A DNA stretch of 64,000 nt from contig JALGQZ010000001.1 in the NCBI GenBank assembly GCA_023105745.1, positions 42,680,082 through 42,744,081 on the forward strand, written 5' to 3'. Source of the DNA: Austropuccinia psidii. Lineage: Eukaryota > Basidiomycota > Pucciniomycetes > Pucciniales > Sphaerophragmiaceae. Numbering within the stretch: the stretch's first letter is position 1; every line of letters starts with the position of its first letter. Below the pieces are notes generated by a model. It searched no databases. It was not told the origin of the DNA and saw nothing but the letters and a program-made list of their open reading frames with translations. Both the position numbers and the translations under genes were made by a program. Of the stretch, positions 1 through 10,403 are shown piece after piece.

Positions 1-85
1 TCCATTTGCCCAAGTGAAAAATGGCCATAATTTTGGAATTGATGTTGAAAGCCAGGCCAACGAATCTGTGTCCAAATTGCAAAGT

Positions 86-201
86 GCTCACAGAGTGGCC
101 AAGGTGATGCTTACAACAAAGAGGAGTAGAATACCCCTAAAGGTGCATACCAGGAGTGGGACTTACTTTTGGTAATTCCTCTCCCCACCAAGCACCATAA
201 A
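86..201 (-). repeat. Conserved block downstream of pol
   Basis: This block starts GCTCACAGAGTGGCCAAGG and ends near CACCAAGCACCATAA on the plus strand. It lies just beyond the pol stop of A0. Two diverged copies occur at the same place in A1 (16474-16583 and 16831-16950) and in A2 (41771-41880 and 42131-42249). On the element strand it contains a GTAAGT that could act as a splice donor. The function is unknown. It may be 3' UTR, or a shared end region between pol and the antisense gene. Confidence 0.6.
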
Positions 202-204
202 AGA

Positions 205-3200
205 TCAAGCTTCTGAAGAATTGGGTCCTGGCTTGTCAGGATACAAAGAATGGAAATCTTTGACAAGATCAGGACAATTCTTGAGGTTTTTGGCTGGTTC
301 CCAAGTGGATCTTTCTGGGTCTTGACTGAAACCTTTCCATTTCACCAGATACCATAGCTTTCTGCTCTTGAGCTTTGAATCCGGTACTTGAGAGACTTCC
401 CATTCCTCTTCTTCTTAAATGGTAATTGGAGGAGGAGGCTCTTGATGCCAATTTGGGATTGTTGATGTCTTGACTGGTTCCAGAAGGGAGATATGGAAGA
501 CTGGGTGGACGGATTTCCATTGGGATGGAAGCTTGAGGTGGTAAGCATGAGAACTGACTTTCTTCAAGATTGGAAAGGGACCCAACCATCTTTCAGATAG
601 TTTTTTGGTGGGTCTGGTTGATTTGATATTCTTGGAGGAAAGCCATACCATGTCACCAGGATTGAAAACAGGTGGACTTGCTCTACCTTTATCTGCATAC
701 CTCTTAAACCGGTTTATGGAAGCTTCAAGTTCTCTCTTGACATCTTGCTGTACTGATTGGATTTTTGTTGATAACTTTCCAGCAGGAGTGTCTTGAGTGA
801 TGTGAACTGAATCAAAATGCGGATCTCTTCCATAAACAGTGAAAAACGGGGATTGCTTGGTCAAAGAGTGATCAGAATTATTGTAGGAAGATTCAGCCAG
901 AGGGAGCCAGGTGTTCCAATCATCTGGATGATAACTGACATACATCCGAAGATACTGTTCTAGTATCTGATTTACCCTCTCTGTCTGTCCATCAGTTTCT
1001 GGATGGTAAGCAGTTGACAAGTCTCTTGAAATGTTGAGCTGCTGACAAAGATTGGTCCAAAAGGAAGAAAAAAAGAGGGAACCTCTATCACTGACAATGT
1101 TTAACGGAAGGCCATGCTTTGAAAAGATATCCTGATGAATAAATGGGCCAACTCCAGGGAAGTGATTGAAAACATTGTTGGAATAAAAACCGCCATTTTT
1201 GAGAATCTGTCCACTATGAACAGGATTGAATCAAAGGAATTGGACGGTGGCAGTTGAGTGATGAAGTCCATTGAAAGACAAATCCAAGGACCACTTGTAA
1301 TTGGAAGAGGTTTGGGGAATTCAAACTTCTTATGGTGAATATTCTTGTTTCTTGAGCACTGTTGACAGGATGAAACATAATCCTTGATAAATTGAGTCAT
1401 GCCGGACCAGTGGAAATCCCACTTGACAAGTTTGAGAGTGTTCTCTTGGCCAGGGTGTCCAGCTAGAGGAGAATTGTGACGCTTTTGAAGAATACTGAGC
1501 TGAATTGTGGAGTCATTTGGGACTACCACCAGATCTTTGAAGAGAAGAATCTGGGAAGAGGAATCAAGAGAATAATCTTGGACAGATTTACCTTTACCCA
1601 AATCTTCAAGGATACTTCTGTACTGAGGATCTTGCCATAATTTCTTCTGGATTGAATCAATCAAATTTGAAAAACATTCCACCTTGACTGAAAAAAACTT
1701 TGAGGGTTGAACTTCATCTTGCTTAATGATTTGCTGAAAATTCATTGGATTCTTGCTGATGAAATCCTCCCCCCTCTCTGGATAAACGTCGTCCCGACGT
1801 GATAAGGCATCCGGAAGAGTAGCTAGGCGGCCAGGTCAGTAAGTGATTGAGAAATGAAATTCAGAAAGGAATTCAGCCCAACGGGCTTGACGGCGAGTGA
1901 GTACTTTGGAGGTCATGAAGTATTGAAGGGAAGAGTGATCGGTAAGAACTTCAAAAGGGGAAGCCAGTGAAAGAAGAAAAGCCCTCCAGCGCTTGAGAGC
2001 CCAGACAATACCAAGGAGTTCCTTGTCATGAATTTTGTAATTGAGCTCTGCTGGGATAAGCTTGCGGCTGTCAAATGCAATTGGATGTTTTCCTGAATCA
2101 GAGATCTGACTCAGTACAGCACCCAAGGCATAATCTGATGCATCGGTCTCTACAATGGTGGGTAGAGAAGGATTGGAGCAGTGGTGAAAGTCTCTTTGAG
2201 TCGGTGAAACTGACTTAGAGCTTCCTCATTGAGGGGAAAACAGGAATCTTTCTTAAGGAAACTGGTGAGTGAACTTATCTTCTTTGAATAATTCTTGATG
2301 AAACGGTGGTAGAAGTTGGCAAAGCCAAGGAAGGATTGAAGAGCCTTGAGGTTTCTTGGAGGCGGCCAATTGGGAATCTGATGGACTTTTGCTTGGTCCA
2401 TCTTGAGGCCTTCAAAGGAAACTACATAACCAAGATATTCCACGCTTTAAACATGAAACAGGCATTTGGAAGCCTTAGCAAAAAGGTTATTGGCTCTGAG
2501 TCTGGAAAGAACAGTGGACACATGAGTGACATGTTCTTCCCCAGATTTGGAAAAGACCATAATGTCATCCAAATAAACCACAACATAAACATTGAGAAGA
2601 TCTTGAAAGATATCATTGACAAGATTTTGAAAAGAAGCAGGAGCATGGGTGAGCCCAAATGGCATAACTGCCATATTTAGTTCTAAAACAAGTCAAATGT
2701 TCATCACCCTCCTTGATTCTGAGCAGGTTATATGCACCATGCAAATCAATCTTGGAGAAGATAGAAGAACCATTAAAGACATTGAGAAGCTGATTCATAG
2801 GAGGAACAGGATACTTGTTCTTCCTAGTAACAGCATTGAGTTTGCGGTAATCAACACACAAACGGAGGCCACCATCTTTCTTTTTGACAAAAAGGACAGG
2901 TGCTCCTGTTGAAGAGGAGCTTGGCCGGATGAAACCTTTCTCTACATTATCTGAAATGTAGGCCCTGAGTGTATCTGACTCTTGTTTGGATAAAGAGTAG
3001 ATAACCACAACTGGAGGTAGAGACCCCTCCAGCTCAATATGATGATCACAGGTGTGGTGAGGAGGAAGTTTCTCTGCTTTCACCTTGGATAATACATCCA
3101 AGTATTGGTGATAGACAGAAGGAACAACCTTCATCACGGTTTCTACTTCTTCTGGCTCTTCCTCTTCATCCCACAACTCCTCCAGGGAGTCATGATAATG

Positions 3201-3959
3201 TGAAGGAGGAAGGTCCATATTCCCAAATAAGAGGTGAAGTGAAGATACAGAATTATCTTCTCCAACATCTTGAATCTCTTTGAAGACTTCAGCTCTAGGA
3301 GATAGTAATGACTGTGGGGAATTAAGGGAAGGAATATGGACAGAAGACAGAAATGATGGTGTTCTAGAATCACCAACCAGAGCTGCACAAGATTTGGCAG
3401 AAGAAAGGTCATTATGGACAGAATTAGAAGGATCAGAATAGTCCAAATGATCAGGATTAAAGGTGATCAGCCCTTGCCTCCAATCAATAGAAGGATTAAA
3501 ATGATTGAGAAAGTCAAAGCCCAATATGAGGTCTTCTCCCTTGGGAGTATCAATGACTAAAAAGTCCCATTCAAAGCTTGGGAAGGAAGGGAGCTCAACC
3601 ATATATCTAGTATGGTGAGTCACAAATAAGGAAGGAGACTCAGAGGAGTCAAGAATGATAAGGGGAATCTTCTCTGGAAGTTCTGACGTAGTCAATGAGT
3701 ACTTGTGAACAAACTGCTTTGCAATAAATGAGTGTGTAGCACCAGAATCAATGAGAATACTGTAAAAGACATCAGAAAGAGAAGAAAAAACAAAAAATTT
3801 AAGAGAATTTTTGACACCAGTATTCAAAATGCACAATTGTGCTCTATAAGGAAAACTGTGGAGACCATTGAACACAACATAGTCTCCACTCAGGCTTTTC
3901 CCTGGCTGGGAAATTGGCCTGACAGTTGGATAAGCTTGTTTTGAGGTCTTTTGAAACAA
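205..3959 (-). pseudogene. Decayed family A pol (protease-RT-RNase H-integrase-chromodomain)
   Basis: Reading right to left, the pieces are: an aspartic protease with DSGATHSF (piece 2613-3959), reverse transcriptase with [11 protein letters not shown] (2447-2674), the connection region (2150-2443), RNase H (1836-2126), integrase with an H2C2 zinc finger and MDFITQLP (1101-1745), integrase C-terminus with AYHPETDGQTERVNQ (415-1020), and a chromodomain with WYLVKWKGF (about 205-412). The fragments lie in different frames, giving at least three frameshifts, and there are extra stops such as the TAA at 415-417 before the chromodomain. The chromodomain places it among the chromoviruses. It cannot encode an active enzyme set. 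Confidence 0.9.
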
Positions 3960-5228
3960 GACTCAAGACTATGCTTCCCACCACAATAGGTACACAAGCC
4001 CTCCTTGATTCTTCTTTCTTTTTCAGAACCTTTCAACTTGAAGTCCTTATTCAACAAGGAAGAGTGGGGCTTTTCCCGCTTTTGAGCATGAAAATTCTTC
4101 TTCTTGTGACTTGAGCTTGAAGAATTTTGATGATGAGAAGAACTTGACTTTGAGGCTCCAGTCTTCTTCTCTTGATGATAATTCTTCTCCTTTTGCCTCT
4201 CATGGTACCTGGTATCAAGTTCCAGGGTAACAACCATTAATTCTTGAAGAGAATCAATATTTGCAGGATGGGAGGCCAATTGATCCAGAATCCTGGATGG
4301 CAATCCCTTCCTGAAATGATGGATGAGAGCTCTTTCTCCCCAATCCCCAATTCTTGAAACCAAACTCCTGAAATTGGCTATGTATAGTGAAACATGGCCA
4401 CCTTCTTGCATTCTAAGGCCATCCAACTCTGCTTCAGCTTTTCTTAATTCATTTGGGTCCCCAAATAAAGTGAAGAGTTGGAATTCAAAAAATGGCCAAG
4501 AATTGAGAAGGTAACTTGAGTATTGATTGGTGGATTAGAAATATAAGGGTCAATCCATTTTGAAGCCCTGCCAATAAGAAATGAAGTGACATAAAGAACC
4601 TTCTTCCTGTCTTGAGAGAAGTTTGCCGGATCATTATGAAAGATAAGCTGGCATGACTGAATAAAGATTCTGACTTTGAAGGGCTGAGTCCCATCAAAGC
4701 ATTCTGGTGCCTTCATAGATGGAGTCTTGAAAGCTGGTGGTCTTGATGAATCAGAAGAAGAAGCTGCTTGAAGATTGGCCATAATCTGAGTCATTTGCTG
4801 CATAATGGCCAATAAAGATGGTTCAGATTGGTGAGAGACAGGCTGATCAGACTGGGCTAGAGTTGGTCTTCCAGTACCTTGGGAGGCCCCACCGGAGCAG
4901 GAACACCTTCAGTACCATCAGACTCTTCCTCTTCCACAGAATTCTCCTCCTCCTCTTCACCATCTTCACCTGGACCCTTGAAACTTGTCCTTGACATGCC
5001 TGGAAAACCGCCAACTACTCCTGAAAAAGAATTTGATCTTCTTGGCACTCTTCATTCCTTCCTGGATGGTGCTGCTCCTTCCATGCGGGGTCCTCTATCT
5101 AATTGGGCCCTCAGTTGAGGAACTGTTGGGGTGCCATCAAGAGGAACTCTTGGAGTAGGAGTAAGAACAGCTTGAGTTTGAGCCTGGGATCTAGTCTGTC
5201 TTGCAGGAGGTGAATGTTGGAGTGGCAT
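3890..5228 (-). pseudogene. Decayed family A gag
   Basis: The start is placed at the ATG at 5226-5228, which begins MPLQHSPP like the other family A Gag proteins. Pieces at 4857-5048, 4444-4812 and 3890-4426 carry an acidic Glu-rich N-terminal tract, the capsid-like region beginning MKAPECFDGTQP, and a C-terminal zinc knuckle CTYCGGKHSLESC. The pieces are in shifted frames, so the gene is dead. The stop (3890-3892) is preceded by the heptamer GGGAAAA (plus-strand TTTTCCC at 3896-3902), and pol is in the -1 frame there. Confidence 0.88.
3896..3902 (-). promoter_or_regulatory. Candidate -1 frameshift site (GGGAAAA)
   Basis: In the gag frame the codons are CAG GGA AAA GCC TGA, so G GGA AAA fits the X XXY YYZ slippery pattern two codons before the stop. 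Pol is in the -1 frame relative to gag. The same heptamer is present in A2. Confidence 0.6.
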
Positions 5229-5259
5229 GATTGAATAAGAATAAAAGTTTTAAATAAAA

Positions 5260-5978
5260 GGAATCAAAGCTTGGATAGAAGCTTGAGGCAAAACCAATAT
5301 AGTCTTGAGGATCAAATCAAATCAAATCTTGAGGGAAAAAAAATCAATGAATCAATGAAAATCTTCAAGTACGTCAATCAATCAAATCAAATGAGTCTTG
5401 AAGTCAAAATCAATATCAATGAAAAATCTTGAAGTCAATCAAATCAATCAATCAATAAATAAATGAAATCTTGCAGTGAAAATCAATCAGTCAAATGAAT
5501 TCTTGAGTCAAAATCAATTAATGTCAAAGTCTTGATGTGAAATTCAGCAAATTGATAAAAAACCTTCAGGTCAATCAATTATCTTGAAGTCAATATCAAT
5601 TATGTCAAATAAGTCAATCAAATCAATTATCAAGTGAATTCTTCCTGAAATCAAAATTCTTGAAGAGAAAATCAAATCAAATCCTGATATGAAGAACGTG
5701 TCTGAATAATTTGATGAATAATCTGAAAAATCAAAATAATAAGACACTTGGAATGAAGGATAAAAATGGGATTGATGATTGAGATTAAGATTGAAAAGAT
5801 AAACAGAAAATAAAATTTGGGTCAGCTTTCAATTTTCAGAATGAAGAATGAATGAGAGAAAATTGGGAGGTGACAAAGAATCATTAATTTTTATAAGCGT
5901 TAAAGAGTCATAATTTTGATGAATGAATGAATGAATAAAAATGATGAAGAATGAATGAATAGAATGAAAAGAAATTAT
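5260..5978 (-). repeat. Low-complexity leader of A0
   Basis: This stretch lies between the primer-binding region and gag. It is built of degenerate short motifs such as AATCAATCAAATC and ATCTTGAAGTC on the plus strand, with no usable reading frame. The A1 and A2 leaders have the same composition but do not align closely base for base. Confidence 0.65.
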
Positions 5979-5994
5979 GAGTTAATTAATATAA
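5979..5994 (-). promoter_or_regulatory. Self-priming type primer-binding site of A0
   Basis: The 16 bases directly beside the 5' LTR read GAGTTAATTAATATAA on the plus strand. They do not begin with the TGG expected of a tRNA primer site. Fourteen of them (AGTTAATTAATATA) are the exact reverse complement of 6372-6385 inside the LTR, so the transcript's 5' end could fold back and prime. In A1 and A2 both partners carry T instead of A at the same position. Confidence 0.65.
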
Positions 5995-7632
5995 TGTCAC
6001 AGGGGCTCTTATGGAAGCAAGAGGGCCTGGCACTCAGGAATCAAGAACTCACTTGGAGGGCTCCAAAGATGATAAGAAATACTACGTAATATATTTCTTA
6101 AGCAGGAATAAGAGAAAGGAAAATATGCCAAAGATAACAAAGAATAGTAATAGTCAAGCCAGAGGCCAAAGATAAAAGAAAGCCAACCAAGTGAATCCTC
6201 AATTCACTGTTTCAACCTGCCAGAAAGAACAATGGAATTAGTAAAGGATATGACAACCAATATCCACTGACAGGCGAGGAAAGAAAAGAGAAAGGGTGCT
6301 AATGACTGACTTAAGATTATCAGTATTAACTTTAATAAGATAAAAGAAAATAAGGATAATAATAAATCAAATATATTAATTAACTGGGGAAAAAATCCCC
6401 AGGTGATGAAAGGTAGCCAGTATAAGTGAAAACTGAGAGATTGATCCTGGAAGGTGGATCAATGGCTGTATTGTCCAGATCGGGAAATACAGTTCTGGCC
6501 ATCTTGAAATTGAACTGTATGATGGAATTCCCACAGTGGAATATGAAATGACCCAATTGGGCCAGGACCATACAGGCTGATTGAATGAGGCCTGTACGGA
6601 TGAATTGAGTTGTCCAAAGGAGTATTGAATACTTGATGCCTTGACAACTGATTGTAATGATGTAATACCTCTTGAGAATTGCCCTTGAATAATCCTGAAT
6701 GAATTGTGCCAACCCAACTCCTGCAGATACAGGTGGTTGGGATCCTTGAAGAGTCTTCTGATTGCTGCCATAACTTGTCAGACTGATGAGCTGATTAAAC
6801 CTCCTTCAAAATGGGCGTTGGGATTTGAGACCTTGAATTGGGAAGGTGGAATTGGATCCTGAAAACGTCATCATTGGATTTCTGAGCAAAAAAGGGTGCA
6901 TAATGGTATATAATACCATATATGCACCATGCCTGAAACCTTGAGTACAGATGGTATGAAGGAAAGGAGGAAATCCCCTGGAGTTGAGGGGAAAAACGGG
7001 CTGAGATGATCTGATGGCCTCTGGTGGTTGCCAGAGGCCATGGCTGAACTATTGACCCATGGTGGTCCATGGCCAAAATTGGGTCCTACGGGATTTATGG
7101 CCAAAATGGTGTCCATGGGGTTTTTGGTCACTTTTGAGTCCAAGGGAATGATGACCAAAAAATGGCTCAGGTGGGCCCTAGGTGGCTGGCCCCTTTTGGC
7201 CTCATTGGATTAGGCCAAAGGGGGCCTAAATGGCCTATCGACTGTGGACCGTGAATCCCGGCCCATGGGCCATAGGAGCCGTAGGGGGCCTAAATGGCCC
7301 AAAAAGGCCAAAACCCCATTAATGAAAGGGGTTGCCCTGAATCCAAAAATGATGGCTAGAGGGCCTGGAGACCCCTAGAAGACAAACTGACCCCCCAGGC
7401 CCAAAATAAAAGATGAAGGCCTGGGGGTTGGTGGAGTGGAAAATTGGCCAAGAAGGCCAATGACGGCAGGATATGGCCTGAGGCCATAAAATGGCCATGG
7501 TGTGGATGCCATAGAACACCCAAGGGGGCCAATTGGCCATAAAAGATATGACGTGGCCAATTGGCCCCAACTTGGCTTCAGGTTGGATTGCCGCAACCAT
7601 CAAGGAGGAGGGTTGAACTCGTGGTTGTGACA
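5995..7632 (-). repeat. 5' LTR of A0 (about 1.64 kb)
   Basis: The plus-strand ends are TGTCACAGGGG and TTGTGACA, matching the TGTYACA inverted ends of the A1 and A2 LTRs. The first 400 bases align loosely with the shorter LTRs, including the TTAATTAACTGGGG block. The outer part from about 6800 is extra and rich in GGCC and CCATGG from about 7000. Similar GC-rich sequence lies outside the LTR in A1 and A2, between the polypurine tract and the antisense gene. I see no supportable gene inside. Confidence 0.75.
6372..6385 (-). promoter_or_regulatory. Predicted transcript 5' end / self-primer of A0
   Basis: The element-strand sequence is AGTTAATTAATATA. A hairpin CTGGGGA/TCCCCAG lies immediately upstream and a TATA-like element (plus-strand TATAAG from 6421) about 36-40 bases upstream. 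The transcription start is inferred from the match to the primer-binding site, not observed. Confidence 0.5.
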
Positions 7633-8708
7633 GCTATCCAATGGTACCAGCCAAACTGAGCTAGCACCAATATTACTGGAGTTATGGTCAATATCAGGCC
7701 AAATAAGGGTGAACAAAACATTCACCTTTCATCTAACTTCTACAGTTTTCGTGTGAGACACTTGAAGTGGGGTTATTTTGGAAAGGGCACACTCAGGGCT
7801 ATCTGATGGTGTCATCCATTTCCCCATAGCTCAACTAGAACAAAAGTTATGGGGCAAATAAGCTCAATACAGCTTTTTGCCTATACCATGCAAATGTACA
7901 AAAATCTTGTACATGGGATAACTTTGCCATATTGAATGATACCCATATCAAATGAGGTACCATTGTGTAGAGAGCATATGGGGATACACACTGAACCAAT
8001 TTGAGGTTGATATCTCAAGAATTGACAAAGTTATGGCTGTTTTAAGGTCAGATTACCACCTGCTGTCATACACAGCCTTACCATGGGATAATATCCCATA
8101 ACCATGAATATGAGGTGTCAAACAGACGAAGAAGCTTGTTTTTACTTCAATACCTCATATGTCATTCAATACTGGGGTCCCATACAGGTTCTGTACAGCA
8201 TTCTATGTGTCATACACGTCAGAATCAGGCTGTGAGGTCCCCAGATGACAATTTTCACCCTGTATTGATGAAAACTGCCCAGATGTGGTTTCAAAGCCAC
8301 ATCTGAGCCCAATACAGGTTATACAGGCTGTTTGAAAACCACAAGCCAGTACTAGAGAGTGAAAAAATCTTCACTTGCTCTATGTGGAAAGGTCTAGCAC
8401 CCTTTCCACCCCATTTCAGGATAAAAAGGAGGCTTTTCACAGCCAGAATTGGTTCCTCATCCTTCTCTTGAATAACCAACATAGTAAAATTTCAAAAACA
8501 GTTTTATTCTTGGTTAATAATAAGGTATAGTTATAAACCTTAATTATCGTAGTCTTTTATTATTGTAACCCAATATATAAAGCTACACCCAGGGGTTTCA
8601 ACAGCGCTCACCACCACCATATTATATATAGTAAAGCCCTTTTAATCTCCAATTAAATTATCTTTAAAACCCTTATAAATCTTTTTTAAACCATTTTACT
8701 GTGTCACA
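7633..8708 (-). repeat. E repeat, inverted LTR-like copy hosting A0
   Basis: The reverse complement of 7640-7870 matches 36130-36360, and that of 8560-8640 matches about 35390-35480 (the CCTGGGTG block). The outer end reads TGTCACA at 8702-8708, comparable with the TGTTACA start near 35334. The family therefore has TG...CA type ends and is probably an LTR. Its left part lies on the far side of A0, outside the window. It also holds spaced tacaggttctgtacag-like motifs at about 8180-8320. No gene is visible. Confidence 0.6.
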
Positions 8709-9012
8709 AACATTGTTAAAGTTGTACTTAGCCTATTTACACCTTTATCATAGTTTCATCCTGACAAAGAAAGTGCTTTTAAATATATTAATTATCTTAT
8801 ATTGATATATTTATTTATTATATTATTTTTTTATAATACAAATGATATTATTATATTCATTTAATAATATAATTATTTTTACGCCATAATTATATTAATT
8901 CTTTATTATTATAATTATTTTCATCTTACTTATTTCATTTATAAGGACATTCATAGTACAATAGGTAAAATATTAGTAATTTTTACTTATTGTTTCATAG
9001 TCAAACCTTACA
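8709..9012 (+). repeat. D repeat, 3' end of an LTR-like fragment
   Basis: It ends TCAAACCTTACA. It shares a stretch around AAAGTGCTTTTAAATATATT and the final ATTTTTACTTATTGTTTCA segment with 24310-24686 and 30142-30480. All three copies end at the same CTTACA and have different sequence beyond it, which defines a family boundary. It truncates the 5' LTR of C1. Confidence 0.6.
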
Positions 9013-9820
9013 ATTTTGGAATAAAAGAATATTTAAAGTTGTCACTACTTTTATTCTTGACCATAAATGGGTTGGTAGTCACATAAAAGCATCAATTAAG
9101 TAATTATGATAATCTTACATTACAAGAGATGATGCGATCAATAATCCAAAAAGAATTATTGTTTTCTCACTCACTGGTTTTTCAGTTTGCACCATTGCAT
9201 GCCTCTGTGAGCTGCCTTAGACTTAAAAGAGGCCTCCTCTTGCTGTTTTTTCCAAAGAATCACATTGTTCAATTATACCTTTATTACCAACAAGTAAGTA
9301 TTAGTAAAAACTTTTCTTAAGGGTTTTATTCTTTCAGAATCAATAAGAAAGACGTGAAATCTTAGAAATCAGATATATATTGTTGTAATCTTGTTATAAA
9401 TCAATTTTGATCCTCTAAATCCACAATTACCCATCAAAGCTCTCTACTATTATCTTTCAATAAGTTCTTTGGAGTATTAGTGTGTGATTTATCTTAATTC
9501 TTGAAGTTTTTCTTTAGTAATAGTTTTATTCAAGAGTTATCTTTACAATTATTATTGTAAAATATAATTATATAATAAAATAATTTTATTTTTTTAATAA
9601 TGAAGCTTTTATTATTAAATTCTTCTTGTAATTGATTCTTTTAGACAATTACTGCTTACTGTTATAATCACTAGTAGTGTATAACAAGTAAAAGAAATAA
9701 TGAATTATTTAATTATTTAATTGTGGTTCCAATAATTTTCATTATTATATTTCATAAGAACAGTCATAGTATTGTTGATTAATAGTAATATTATCAACAG
9801 TTTCATAGGCACCTCTTACA
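9013..9820 (+). repeat. 5' LTR fragment of C1
   Basis: It matches the 3' LTR from about 29336 to 30141 and the solo LTR from about 62350 to 63158, and ends CTCTTACA. The first kilobase of the LTR is missing, replaced by the D end at 9012. It contains a short hairpin AAGAGG-CCT-CCTCTT at 9227-9241, also present in the other two copies. Confidence 0.8.
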
Positions 9821-9822
9821 TT

Positions 9823-9838
9823 TGGGGCACTGGACATG
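9823..9838 (+). promoter_or_regulatory. tRNA-type primer-binding site of C1
   Basis: Two bases after the LTR end the sequence reads TGGGGCACTGGACATG. It has the same layout (TT spacer, then TGGGG) as the better preserved site in B1, TGGGGGCCCAGCCGTG. It looks like a decayed tRNA-complementary site. Confidence 0.5.
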
Positions 9839-10403
9839 TTTTTTGAATCTTGTACCCTTAATTGATATAGTTTTAAGCTTTAAAATACATTCATTTAATT
9901 TTTTTTTGTTTCAATTTGAAGTTAAAATTATTTTTATTATTTAAATTATCATGAAATCTTCTTCATTGATGAATTTGGTTTAATTTTATACTATTTTTAC
10001 ACATGGCTTTTTCACATCCAAAAACTTATAAAATTATTCTTTGAGTTACTCTGAATTAATTTTGATTCAAAATCTTAAATTTTACTTCTTTTTCTTTAAA
10101 AAGAATAATTTTTCAATATTAAAAAATAAAAAACTTATAAAATATTTTAAAAGTATGAAAAATAATTTTCTTATATCAAATTTCTTTCTCTAAAGTCTTT
10201 AATCAAATACTGTGCAGCTGGTAACAGACTCAGTAAAAGATACATTACCAGTTCCAACTCTTCAGAAGCAGAATCTGAGGACAGTATTGAAGTGCAAATT
10301 GCTAAAAGAGGCACTTTATTTAAGACAGAATGAGCCAATAAACCACCAAAAGGTGTCATTTTTCTGTTTTCAATTCTTATTTTGTATTGAATAGATGTGA
10401 AAA
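9839..10403 (+). other. 5' leader of C1
   Basis: AT-rich leader with no long plus-strand frame. A short open stretch about 10195-10330 (Ser/Glu-rich, with SSNSSEAESEDS) resembles the leader exon of B1 in position and composition only. Confidence 0.45.

Larger units (their letters stand above)
1..7632 (-). mobile_element. Old Ty3/gypsy chromovirus A0 (family A), 3' end cut off by window
   Basis: This is a family A LTR retrotransposon read on the minus strand: 5' LTR at 5995-7632, primer-binding region, low-complexity leader, gag, pol with a terminal chromodomain, and a 3' untranslated block that runs off the left edge. The 3' LTR is not in the window. Gag and pol are broken by several frameshifts and stops, so it is much older than A1 and A2. 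The right boundary at 7632 rests on the terminal TGTGACA and on E-repeat homology resuming immediately outside it. The expected 5-bp target duplication would be GCTAT, but its partner lies outside the window. Confidence 0.85.

Noticed and set aside
6376..7603. Minus-strand frames of 60-130 codons in the A0 LTR
   Set aside because: LTR location, overlapping in several frames, no motif and no counterpart in A1 or A2.
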